Shown piece by piece: positions 1-6,587 of a DNA stretch of 14,267 bases. Below the pieces are notes generated by a model. It had not been told where the DNA came from and did not search any database. It saw only the letters and a program-made list of their open reading frames with translations. Every line of letters begins with the position of its first letter. Within the stretch, counting starts at the first letter, position 1. The position numbers and the translations under genes were made by a program. Source of the stretch: HGM13006 sp900757695 (GTDB lineage: Bacteria > Bacillota > Clostridia > Oscillospirales > Oscillospiraceae); NCBI GenBank assembly GCA_959607825.1, contig CAUHNW010000036.1, forward strand, positions 1 through 14,267, in the 5' to 3' direction.

Positions 1-46
1 TAAACCCACGGAACAGATATAATTATCTGCTCCTTACGGGCGCACT

Positions 47-184
47 GAAGTCGCTCAGGTTGTTGACCACCTGAAGGGGATCATCGGCGGCAAAGGCCGG
101 AACGACAAATACCATCAGGATCAGCAGGATGGCGGCAAACACGGCGTAGACGCGCTTTGCCTTGGTTTCAAAAGAGGTTTTTAA
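47..184 (-). pseudogene. Truncated Maff2/VirB6-like ICE membrane protein fragment
   Basis: The minus-strand frame from about 184 to 47 reads a short basic segment, a hydrophobic stretch ending in PAFA, and then ADDPLQVVNNLSDF. As I recall the family, this is the start of the Maff2-type small membrane proteins of clostridial conjugative transposons, which continue with further membrane segments. Here the match stops at SDF and a stop codon follows seven codons later. No ATG, GTG or TTG sits at the expected start: an AAAGGAG ribosome binding site is followed by TTA AAA ACC. Start and body are therefore both lost. The 120 bases between this fragment and the ParB relic (185-303) show nothing I recognise. 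The family call rests on memory of the motif. Confidence 0.6.
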
Positions 185-303
185 GAGACGTTCTCCTTTC
201 TTGTGCCCCGGGGAGGAACAACGGTTGTCCCCGCAGGGCTGGAATGGTGGATGTAGGGGTTTCCTCCGCCCAGGGAGGATTGGTGGATGGCTGGGTGCTG
301 CAT

Positions 304-463
304 CAGGTCGTGCTTCTGGCAGATGCGGTTGCGGTTGTGGCCATCGACGATGACTAAGTTCTGATTGACCGTGAGGGGCATGACATCCGTTTACCAGGAT
401 GTCTGCCTTTAATGCAGAGAACTCCTCCGCAGACAAAGCTATGAGGAGTTCTTCCAACTCTGG
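304..463 (-). pseudogene. Frameshifted ParB-like N-terminal domain fragment
   Basis: The minus strand encodes PELEELLIALSAEEFSALKA followed by DILVNGCHAP in one frame, then continues in another frame (from 381) with LTVNQNLVIVDGHNRNRICQ and KHDL. Joined, these make the ParB/Srx-like N-terminal fold, whose usual core is (I/V)VDGHNR. The join needs a two-base loss or one-base gain near 375-380. After KHDL (about 304) the family similarity ends abruptly. This is a truncated and frameshifted relic, not a working gene. ParB-like genes of this kind are common on clostridial ICEs, which fits the Maff2 fragment just downstream on the same strand. Confidence 0.6.
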
Positions 464-498
464 GTAGACCGTCGGGGGCCGCTCAGAGCATATATAAT

Positions 499-546
499 GA
501 AAAGGCAGGCCCGGAATGTATCGTAACACTGCATTCCAGGCCTGCC
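499..546 (-). terminator. Rho-independent terminator of the left operon
   Basis: Twelve bases past the stop of the last operon gene, the minus strand forms a 15-bp stem (arms 532-546 and 504-518) with one G-T wobble and a 13-base loop. The stem is followed by TTTTCATT. It is GC-rich and correctly oriented to end the minus-strand operon before the ICE debris. Confidence 0.9.
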
Positions 547-557
547 ATATCAGTAAT

Positions 558-1346
558 TTAATAAGAGAATGTTTCACTCAGTGTTGAATAAGGCTCCGGG
601 AGTTTCGGGTATTCCGTAGGTACTCTGGTACGGCTATACACGCTGTACTTGCCGGGGCCATCCGGCGGCTGAGAGACGCCGCCACCCATGGAAGGTGCCT
701 TCTTCAGCTTCTTTCCGCCCTTATCAGTGGCATCTTCTTTTTTCGGCTCAGGAGGCGGTGCCATCTTAGGCTTCGGATCTGCCCAGCTCTCACCGTAGTT
801 TGCCATGATATCCATGCCAATCTGAATGTGCAGGAACTTCCATTCGCCGTTTTCCCAAACAAAATCAGCACCATACTTTTCCCACATCCATGCAGCAGAG
901 GCGCTGCGCTCAATATAGTTCCGGCGCAGGGCGAAGCCGGGGGTGTACCACAAGCCTTTGGCGGTCATGCCGTCCTCGGCAACCTCAACAATAGAGGTGG
1001 TCAGGGTGTGTACCGGCATCTCTAACAGACGGCGCACATCAATATCCGGCTGCATCAGGTCGTCCTTCAGGTCAGGGCGTGCTTCAATGATGCTTTCCCG
1101 GGTGGCAATGCCCGTTTCATAGTGACCCTCGCCATAGTATTTGGATATATGGGGCATGGATTTCCAGAAACCGAAGTTCTGCTGCCAGGACACCTCATGG
1201 GGCTGCTCCTTTGACCAGATGTCCTCCAGCTCATTGGAGTTCATGTTTGCGGCGTGGTAGTAGCTGTGACGCGCCATGAGGTTTTCAATCTGAGGAATGG
1301 AGGCAATGCGATGGGCCTCCAGACTTAATCCGTTAAACTGATCCAT
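558..1346 (-). CDS. SnoaL/NTF2-fold protein 1 (possible dehydratase)
   Basis: 262 residues, started at the ATG behind AAGGAGG. It belongs to the SnoaL-like (NTF2 fold) superfamily, which includes the bile-acid dehydratase BaiE, polyketide cyclases and aromatic dioxygenase small subunits. Seen directly: an N-terminal helix region RHSYYHAANMNSNELEDIW (26-44), the strand segment H113-T-L-T-T followed by VEVAEDGMTAKG, and WEKYGADFVWENGEWKFLH (155-173). His113, Tyr158, Asp161 and His173 are shared with both neighbouring paralogues and may line the active site. It is far longer than BaiE (about 166 residues). The extra length is partly a Pro/Lys/Gly-rich low-complexity stretch (191-232), followed by a tail ending LSETFSY that resembles the tail of protein 3. 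Last gene of the operon, 12 bases after protein 2. Dehydration is inferred; a binding or isomerase role is possible. Confidence 0.9.
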   Translation of the reverse strand: MDQFNGLSLEAHRIASIPQIENLMARHSYYHAANMNSNELEDIWSKEQPHEVSWQQNFGFWKSMPHISKYYGEGHYETGIATRESIIEARPDLKDDLMQPDIDVRRLLEMPVHTLTTSIVEVAEDGMTAKGLWYTPGFALRRNYIERSASAAWMWEKYGADFVWENGEWKFLHIQIGMDIMANYGESWADPKPKMAPPPEPKKEDATDKGGKKLKKAPSMGGGVSQPPDGPGKYSVYSRTRVPTEYPKLPEPYSTLSETFSY

Positions 1347-1358
1347 AGGTCTGCCTCC

Positions 1359-2090
1359 TTACATATATTTTTCCGGGCCATAGCTGATTTCCGGAGTGTG
1401 CGTCTCATAAGGCCTGGGGAAATGGGGCTCATTGTGCCAGCCATACTTGCAGTGGTACAGTCTTATGGGGATTGTGGGCTCCGGCAGGGCGGCCATGATC
1501 TCCGCCATGGCCTTTTCCGTTTCAGTCGGCTCACCCGCAGGCTCTTGAGGAATGTATTCAGCATAAGGCTTTCCGGCCTCACAGCCCAGATCCGTTCCCA
1601 CAAAGAAGTGCCAAATCTTCCAGCCATCATCCTCCTTAATGAAATCGACCGCGTAACGCTCGTGCATCCACACGCCATTGGCCGAGCCATCGGGACCGGC
1701 ATTGGTCACCTGGCCAAGAGAATACCACATGCCCTGTGCGGTCTTGCCGTCAGCAGCGATCTCAATGAGGGGGGTGGTCAGGGAGTGCATGACCAGAGCA
1801 CCCATCTGGAAGTTTTCGGGTTTGACCTGAATATTGGGATTGGACTTCGCCATCAGCTTCAGGGTGGCTTCATCCTGCTTTGCCTTTGCATCTGCATAGT
1901 AGGCATAAAGGGTTTCTCTACCTACCCAGAAGCCGGCAGGGTTGTGCCAGGAAATATCGTCCCGGCGAGACCAGATTTCGTCCAACTCCGCCCGGTGGGT
2001 ACCCAGGGCGTGGTGGTAGGCATGGCGGCCCATCACGTTTTTGATGAGATACACGTCATACGCACGGCTAAGTGCTTCATAATCCGTCAT
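1359..2090 (-). CDS. SnoaL/NTF2-fold protein 2 (possible dehydratase)
   Basis: 243 residues. I chose the ATG at 2090 because AGGAGG stands eight bases upstream; a longer reading to 2219 would overlap the previous gene and has no comparable site. Features shared with protein 1: RHAYHHALGTHRAELDEIW (22-40), H102-S-L-T-T followed by IEIAADGKTAQGMWYSLG, and WMHERYAVDFIKEDDGWKIW (141-160) then H161. Residues aligned in all three paralogues are His102, Tyr146, Asp149 and His161. Proteins 1 and 2 share an N-terminal RHxYxHA motif that protein 3 lacks, so they are the closer pair. The C-terminal extension (about 170-243) ends PYETHTPEISYGPEKYM. It lies 19 bases after protein 3. The family call is firm; the reaction is inferred from context. 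Confidence 0.9.
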   Translation of the reverse strand: MTDYEALSRAYDVYLIKNVMGRHAYHHALGTHRAELDEIWSRRDDISWHNPAGFWVGRETLYAYYADAKAKQDEATLKLMAKSNPNIQVKPENFQMGALVMHSLTTPLIEIAADGKTAQGMWYSLGQVTNAGPDGSANGVWMHERYAVDFIKEDDGWKIWHFFVGTDLGCEAGKPYAEYIPQEPAGEPTETEKAMAEIMAALPEPTIPIRLYHCKYGWHNEPHFPRPYETHTPEISYGPEKYM

Positions 2091-2109
2091 AATAATTCCT
2101 CCTGTTTTT

Positions 2110-2781
2110 TTAGTAGCTGAATGTGTCCCCAAAGGTCTCATAGGGCTTCGGTACCGGGACACCTGCCTGAGGAGCAATTTCCGGTTTATAGGCGGTATAG
2201 TAGGAGCCGGTGGGAGCAAGGTTGACCCTGGCCCAGTTTTCGCCCACGGGCGTTTTAAAGTCTGTCATAATGACAAGGTGCCAGATTTTCCAGCCGTCTG
2301 CTTCCTTCACAAAGTCTGCGGCGTACTTTTCCCAGACCCAGTAGGCCTTGGGACCCTTTTCGGGGTCGATCTCCGTGCAAGCACCCAGAGAATAGAACAT
2401 ACCCTTGGCAGTCTCTTCATCTTCGGCCAGTTCAATGACAGGGGTGGTGATGGTATGTACCATGGCAGTGCCGGCACCCCACATCTCGCTGTCCTTCTTC
2501 TCACCCAATTCCTCTGGGAATAGCTGGCGCATAATCGCATTGTCTCTGCGCGTGTCGGCTTCACCGCATTCCACCAGGAAATTGTATACACTAGCATAAC
2601 CGGTATACTTTTTATCGTTGGTAGTAAGGGTGGGCTCCCTGTCGGGCGCACACCAGTACTTCCAAAGAGCTTCATCGAAGCGCTTGTAGTAGGTCAAGAA
2701 TGCATACTTGCTCATCACGTTCTCCACACTGCGGAGATTTGCAATCCGGGATGCAAGCTGCTCCTGGGTATAGGTTTTCAT
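2110..2781 (-). CDS. SnoaL/NTF2-fold protein 3 (possible dehydratase)
   Basis: 223 residues, started at the ATG at 2781 with AAGGAGG upstream. The N-terminus has KYAFLTYYKRFDEALWKYW (25-43) where its two paralogues have RHxYxHA. Its Lys-Tyr pair lines up with the KY of BaiE, whose Tyr30 is reported as catalytic, but the position matching BaiE Asp35 is not acidic. Conserved blocks: H109-T-I-T-T followed by IELAEDEETAKGMFYSLG, then WEKYAADFVKEADGWKIWH (150-168). Shared candidate active-site residues are His109, Tyr153, Asp156 and His168. The tail PKPYETFGDTFSY echoes protein 1. It follows the ferredoxin gene after 60 bases that hold a perfect hairpin. Divergence from the other two suggests a different substrate or step rather than a recent copy. 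Confidence 0.9.
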   Translation of the reverse strand: MKTYTQEQLASRIANLRSVENVMSKYAFLTYYKRFDEALWKYWCAPDREPTLTTNDKKYTGYASVYNFLVECGEADTRRDNAIMRQLFPEELGEKKDSEMWGAGTAMVHTITTPVIELAEDEETAKGMFYSLGACTEIDPEKGPKAYWVWEKYAADFVKEADGWKIWHLVIMTDFKTPVGENWARVNLAPTGSYYTAYKPEIAPQAGVPVPKPYETFGDTFSY

Positions 2782-2808
2782 AGGAATTCCTCCTTGCATG
2801 TTGTGATT

Positions 2809-2836
2809 CTGTCCGGGAGCCAACACTCCCGGACAG
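2809..2836 (-). promoter_or_regulatory. Intercistronic hairpin between ferredoxin and SnoaL 3
   Basis: A perfect 11-bp inverted repeat, CTGTCCGGGAG and CTCCCGGACAG with a six-base loop, fills most of the 60-base gap between the ferredoxin stop and the ribosome binding site of SnoaL 3. No T-run follows on the minus strand, so a strong intrinsic terminator is unlikely. It may be an mRNA processing or stability element, or a weak attenuator that sets the ratio of reductase to SnoaL proteins. It is the only sizeable gap in the operon. Confidence 0.7.
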
Positions 2837-2841
2837 GAATA

Positions 2842-3015
2842 TCATTCTTCGGTTTCCAGAATTGCATTGAGGGGACACAGCTCAAAGCAGGTTCCGCACT
2901 GGGCGCACAGATCCTGATTGATCTCGTACTTTTCATCCCCAGGTTCGATACATTCGATGGGGCAGTTTCTAAAGCAGCGCCCGCAGGCGATGCACTCGTT
3001 TCCAATACGATACAT
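2842..3015 (-). CDS. 2[4Fe-4S] ferredoxin
   Basis: A 57-residue protein starting MYRIGNECIACGRCF, with GGAGG five to ten bases before the ATG. It carries two complete [4Fe-4S] motifs: Cys8, 11, 14, 18 followed by Pro, and Cys37, 40, 43, 47 followed by Pro. This is the standard clostridial ferredoxin pattern at its usual size. It is a soluble, low-potential one-electron carrier. The gene begins 14 bases after the FAD reductase ends, so the two are almost certainly co-translated. The ferredoxin is the obvious electron donor (or acceptor) for that flavoprotein, which has no haem or FMN domain of its own. It could also serve the Fe-S-containing ene-reductase at 9438. The pairing with a partner is inferred; the family is certain. 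Confidence 0.95.
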   Translation of the reverse strand: MYRIGNECIACGRCFRNCPIECIEPGDEKYEINQDLCAQCGTCFELCPLNAILETEE

Positions 3016-3029
3016 AGATAATCCTCCTC

Positions 3030-4499
3030 TCAGATTCCCAGATAGTTTACGATGCTTTTTCCGGCAAAGCGACCGGAGAACAGGGAGAAGCTCAGCGCCG
3101 CACCATGTAGGGTGTAGTCTGCACCCTGAGATCCGGAGGTGATGACACCGGCGGCATACAGACCGGGAATAGGCTCATGTGCATCGTCCAGCACTTCCAT
3201 ATTTTCGTTGATGACAATGGGTCCCACGGTGTCAATGAGAATGGGACGGAACTTCAGCGCGTAGTAGGGTGCTTTGTTCAGGGGAAGCAGTGCCGGAGCA
3301 GGCTTGCCGAAGAGACGGTCGTGACCCTTTTCACAGTCTTCGTTGTACTCGCTGACGGTCTTGAGGAGGGCGGGTTCCTTGACACCAATCATCTTTGCCA
3401 GTTCCTCCAGGGTGTCTGCTTTGAATACCCATCCGTCGTTCCGCTTCCATTCGTCCTCCAGTGAGGTGCGCAGCCGCATGGCATCGAATACATTGATGAG
3501 ATTATTCTGCATATCGTCGAAGGAGATGGGAGCGTTGGGATCAAAGCTGCCGTCCGCAATGGCATCCTGCAGCATCTTCTCCAGGGTGGAGATAATGTTC
3601 TCATCAAAGAGTGCGTAACCGATCTTGCCGGGCTGACGGGTCAGGGAGTTGGTGGACTCGTTGCTGAAGGTGTCGCTCTCATCGTGGAAGCGCTCGCCGT
3701 GGCGATTGATCCACAGAGAGCAAGCCTGATGGGCTGCACGGTTCGGAGCATCCAAACGGGAGTTGCAGCTGTAGGCGTTCTCCTTGACCAGCGTACAATA
3801 CTCAGTCAGGGCTGCACCAGCTCCCTGTGCCAGAGCAATACCGTCACCATCCTGAGGAAGCGCATCGGTATAGTAGTTGTCGTCATACTGATCGGGAAAA
3901 TACTTGTGAAGCAGCTGAGAGTTTCCGGTAAAGCCACCTGTGGCGATCACCACCGCCTTTGCGTTGATTGTCAGCTCTGTGCCGTCAGCAGCCTTTGCGG
4001 TAACGCCGCAGACTTTCCCATCAGCGTCCTTCTGGATTCCTGTTGCGGAGGTGTTCAATAGTACCTCATTGCCTGCTTCCAGCAGCATATTTTTCATGTG
4101 GGTGGTAACGGCCTTGAAGTTGCCGAAGGGATACTTGCCATCCCGCATACCGCCGCCGTTTTCCACATAGGGGAAGCCCATTGCTTCCAGCCAGTCAATG
4201 GTGCCGCGAGTGTTGTCCAGATACTTCCGGAGGAGCTTGGGCTCTACCCGGGAGTAGTGGTGGAAGCGAATAACCTCACGGAAGGTCTCCTCCGCGGTGC
4301 CCACGGTACCGGGCTTGTCATCCGTGGTGACACAGACCATGTGACCGCCTGCCATACGGGAGTTGCCGCCGGTGAAGGGGCTCTTCTCCAGTACAATGAT
4401 TCTGTCCAGGCCATTCTGCATGGCGGTGATTGCAGATGCAAGACCGGCTCCACCGGCCCCGATGACCACCATATTGGCGTCTTTTACGATTTTACTCAT
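3030..4499 (-). CDS. FAD-dependent fumarate-reductase-like oxidoreductase, soluble
   Basis: 489 residues, ATG behind AGGAGG. The FAD_binding_2 family is shown by the dinucleotide motif GAGGAG (14-19), EKS near 38-40, GGNSRMAGG (44-52), ATGGF (186-190), QDGDGIALAQGAGA (216-229), RHGERFHDE (266-274) and the C-terminal GLYAAG near 446-451. There is no signal peptide, haem motif or FMN domain, so it should be cytoplasmic and need an outside electron carrier, probably the adjacent ferredoxin. Relatives reduce fumarate, urocanate and other alpha,beta-unsaturated acids or dehydrogenate 3-ketosteroids. The catalytic set of fumarate reductases is not evident. The usual Q-x-HPT is replaced near LVKEN (237-241), the His before the G-G-V segment is absent in PILIDTVGPIVI (419-430), and no Asn-Arg pair follows in the ADYTLHG region (460-466). 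Fumarate is thus an unlikely substrate. It sits 19 bases after the lipoprotein gene. Confidence 0.92.
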   Translation of the reverse strand: MSKIVKDANMVVIGAGGAGLASAITAMQNGLDRIIVLEKSPFTGGNSRMAGGHMVCVTTDDKPGTVGTAEETFREVIRFHHYSRVEPKLLRKYLDNTRGTIDWLEAMGFPYVENGGGMRDGKYPFGNFKAVTTHMKNMLLEAGNEVLLNTSATGIQKDADGKVCGVTAKAADGTELTINAKAVVIATGGFTGNSQLLHKYFPDQYDDNYYTDALPQDGDGIALAQGAGAALTEYCTLVKENAYSCNSRLDAPNRAAHQACSLWINRHGERFHDESDTFSNESTNSLTRQPGKIGYALFDENIISTLEKMLQDAIADGSFDPNAPISFDDMQNNLINVFDAMRLRTSLEDEWKRNDGWVFKADTLEELAKMIGVKEPALLKTVSEYNEDCEKGHDRLFGKPAPALLPLNKAPYYALKFRPILIDTVGPIVINENMEVLDDAHEPIPGLYAAGVITSGSQGADYTLHGAALSFSLFSGRFAGKSIVNYLGI

Positions 4500-4518
4500 G
4501 GTTTACCTCCTATGGTTT

Positions 4519-6300
4519 TTATTGCTCGTTATACCGGTCATATGCAATTTGGCAGATTTCCTGCACGCGCACTACACCCAGGGATTCCAGATTCGCAATA
4601 TAGGCATCCCAATCATCCTCAACTGACAGTTCTCCGGTGATGAATTGCAGTGTCGACTGTGTAGCATAGGTATCAAGATCAGACATTATGGTGCTGTACT
4701 CTGTGGATTCCGCTACCTTGAACTGAACAGCATTGGGGAATTCACATTCTGTATCCAGATTCTCCAGCCAGAGTTCTGTTGCATTCCGCTGTTTTTCCGT
4801 GTAGCCGGGGGTATAGCGATAAGCATCAATGACACCGGCACCGGCGTACTTGGAATACAGGAGAGAGCATGCAACAGTGATCATATCCGGGTTGTTCAGC
4901 ACCAGATCGGTATACATGGGCTTGCCCTCTTCGTCAAAGGTCAGGCCTTCACCCTCAACACCGTAGCCGCAAAGGAGCGTTCCTTCATAGGTGTAGTTGT
5001 AATCCAGCCAATGTGCAGCCAGAATGGGATCGGAGCAGGTTGTAGAGATAGATGTACCGTCACCGCATTTGCCGCTCTGCGCATAGAGATGCAGCGTCTG
5101 CCCTGCCTCCTGTCTGGGCAGCGGAGCAGGGCGTATGTCAATTTCATCGCTGAGACTATCGTAGGTGGTCATGGTGTTGTTGTCGGTTGCCCATGCACCA
5201 ACAACGCCATTGAGAACAAGACTGTTATCCGGAGTGGAAACGCTCTGCTGACTCAGGAAGTCCTGATATATAAGGCCCTCAGACCACCATGCAGCCAGCA
5301 TACGTATAAAATCATGATAGTCGTCTGTATAGGGGGAGTATTCTACTACGCCATCCACAATGCGGAAGGGCTTTACAGTAGGATCGGAGTTGTTTGAATG
5401 GACATTGAAGCCTGCAGAGAGTACATTGTTTCTCTGTGCGCCATAGCTGTCCAGCCAGATTCCAGCACCGTAAGCATCCTTAAAAGCTTTGAGCACATCG
5501 TGATATTCATCGTAAGTAGTGGGAACATCCAGTCCCAGTTTATCCAGCCAGTCACCACGGAGCTGGGGACCAACATTGCGCTCTACTTCAGAAAAACTGG
5601 CTGCATATGCCATGCCGCCATCCAACGTAACCACATCCTTGCGATAGGAAGGATCGGAATCCAGCCATGCCACGTAGTTGGGCATTTCGTCAAGATACTC
5701 TGTCATATCCGCAAGGAAACCATCCTCAATGGCCTTGGTTGCTCCGCCACTGTAATAGGCGGTTGCTCCTTCAATCATATCAGAATAATCGCCGGAAGTA
5801 ACCATCAGGGAGAATTGCTCAGAGACGCTGAACATAGAAACGGGAATCAGATCCAGGTGCACGCCGGTACGTGCTTCCATCTCCTTAAAATAGGTGAAAT
5901 CCTCGGGGGTGTAGTTGTTGTATCCCATCATAAAGGGTTGCAGCATAAACCAGTAGGACAGGGTATCTCCATCCTCGGTCAGCGGCAGATCAATATAGGT
6001 CTCAAAGTCAAACATGCCGTAGGTTACATCGTAGCCGTTTGCCTGACATTCCTCAGCGGGAATGACGGTGCCGTTCATGGGAGAGGGGGTTTCCTCTTCT
6101 GCGCTGATTTCGGAAACCTCGGAAGAAGTCTCCTCGACAGGTTCTTCCTCAGCGGGATCATCTTCGTCCTCAGAAACAGATGAGCGCTCCACTCCTGCAG
6201 CAGAATCCACATCTGCTACGGCCTCCGGCTTTGATCCGCAGCCGGACAGCAAACAAAGTACCATGACAAGTACAAGCATCAGGGACAAACTCTTTTTCAT
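4519..6300 (-). CDS. Family 1-type solute-binding lipoprotein A
   Basis: 593 residues, started at the ATG at 6300 with AAAGGAG upstream. MKKSLSLMLVLVMVLCLLSG then Cys21 is a lipoprotein signal peptide with lipobox LSGC, so the mature protein is tethered to the outer face of the membrane. An acidic Ser/Glu/Asp linker follows (about 43-71). The body resembles large LipO/LplA-type extracellular binding proteins, with segments such as MTEYLDEMPNY, RGDWLDKLGLDVPTTYDEYH and YGVEGEG. It is homologous along its length to the lipoprotein encoded at 11473 (for example GLIYQDF against GLIWQDF and LVLNNPD against LILNNPD). ABC permease and ATPase genes normally go with such proteins, and none is present. 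It is first in the left operon and may capture the substrate for the GntP-like permease, or use a permease elsewhere. Ligand unknown. Confidence 0.93.
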   Translation of the reverse strand: MKKSLSLMLVLVMVLCLLSGCGSKPEAVADVDSAAGVERSSVSEDEDDPAEEEPVEETSSEVSEISAEEETPSPMNGTVIPAEECQANGYDVTYGMFDFETYIDLPLTEDGDTLSYWFMLQPFMMGYNNYTPEDFTYFKEMEARTGVHLDLIPVSMFSVSEQFSLMVTSGDYSDMIEGATAYYSGGATKAIEDGFLADMTEYLDEMPNYVAWLDSDPSYRKDVVTLDGGMAYAASFSEVERNVGPQLRGDWLDKLGLDVPTTYDEYHDVLKAFKDAYGAGIWLDSYGAQRNNVLSAGFNVHSNNSDPTVKPFRIVDGVVEYSPYTDDYHDFIRMLAAWWSEGLIYQDFLSQQSVSTPDNSLVLNGVVGAWATDNNTMTTYDSLSDEIDIRPAPLPRQEAGQTLHLYAQSGKCGDGTSISTTCSDPILAAHWLDYNYTYEGTLLCGYGVEGEGLTFDEEGKPMYTDLVLNNPDMITVACSLLYSKYAGAGVIDAYRYTPGYTEKQRNATELWLENLDTECEFPNAVQFKVAESTEYSTIMSDLDTYATQSTLQFITGELSVEDDWDAYIANLESLGVVRVQEICQIAYDRYNEQ

Positions 6301-6412
6301 TGTGGTGCTCCTTTCTCTAATTGCGTTTTTTGTGATCATTCCTATGGATTGCAAATAATACGCAAACATGATAGAATGAGCGGGAAAGGGTCATAATTTT
6401 CCGGCTGCCCCC

Positions 6413-6442
6413 ATTGTAAAGACGGATCTATGCACTGTCCAA
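6413..6442 (-). promoter_or_regulatory. Promoter of the left operon
   Basis: On the minus strand, TTGGAC (6442-6437) stands 18 bases from TACAAT (6418-6413), giving a transcription start near 6406 and a leader of about 105 bases. TTGGAC is preceded by ATA, making the same ATATTGGAC found before the permease and the ene-reductase. The three-way sharing of sequence and spacing supports it. Confidence 0.75.
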
Positions 6443-6464
6443 TATTGAATGGAGCTGGTATGAT
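6436..6464 (+). promoter_or_regulatory. Possible lysR promoter (extended -10)
   Basis: TGGTATGAT (6456-6464) is an extended -10 element on the plus strand. A weak -35 candidate, TGTCCA, lies 17 bases upstream and overlaps the -35 of the opposite promoter. That would make the two promoters mutually exclusive or jointly controlled, as is common for divergent LysR genes. The leader to the lysR start would be about 115 bases. Confidence 0.4.
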
Positions 6465-6466
6465 GC

Positions 6467-6477
6467 TCCAAGTGTGA
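6467..6477. promoter_or_regulatory. Candidate LysR operator in the divergent region
   Basis: TCCAAGTGTGA lies about 65 bases upstream of the predicted start of the left operon, the usual place of a LysR recognition site. Close variants occur near the other two promoters: TCCAAGGTGA at 7602-7611 and, reversed, TGACACTTGGA at 9324-9334. Further right, ATGAAT and ATTCAT (6481-6486 and 6501-6506) form a short inverted repeat with a 14-base spacer that may be a second site. Nothing else was seen in the 287-base divergent region. Confidence 0.4.
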
Positions 6478-6587
6478 TAAATGAATGCATTTGAGAGACA
6501 ATTCATGCACTCAGAGGCATCGGTACATTCATAATTGATATGATTCTGCGTATGGGTTATATATGCACCGACGAAAGGAGCTTATTT

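Noticed and set aside
23..577. Open frame of 184 codons on the minus strand as an intact gene
   Set aside because: It runs through the operon terminator and joins pieces of two different ICE proteins in one accidental frame; there is no ribosome binding site at its ATG.
2091..2219. Upstream extension of SnoaL protein 2 to 286 residues
   Set aside because: The extra 43 codons overlap the end of SnoaL 3, have no homology to the paralogues, and AGGAGG sits right before the internal ATG at 2090.
3030..4499. Fumarate or urocanate reductase
   Set aside because: The catalytic His and Arg motifs of those enzymes are not seen, and there is no signal peptide, haem or FMN domain.
5398..6183. Plus-strand open frame of 261 codons inside lipoprotein A
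   Set aside because: It is a shadow of the lipoprotein gene, which has a signal peptide, lipobox and a paralogue.
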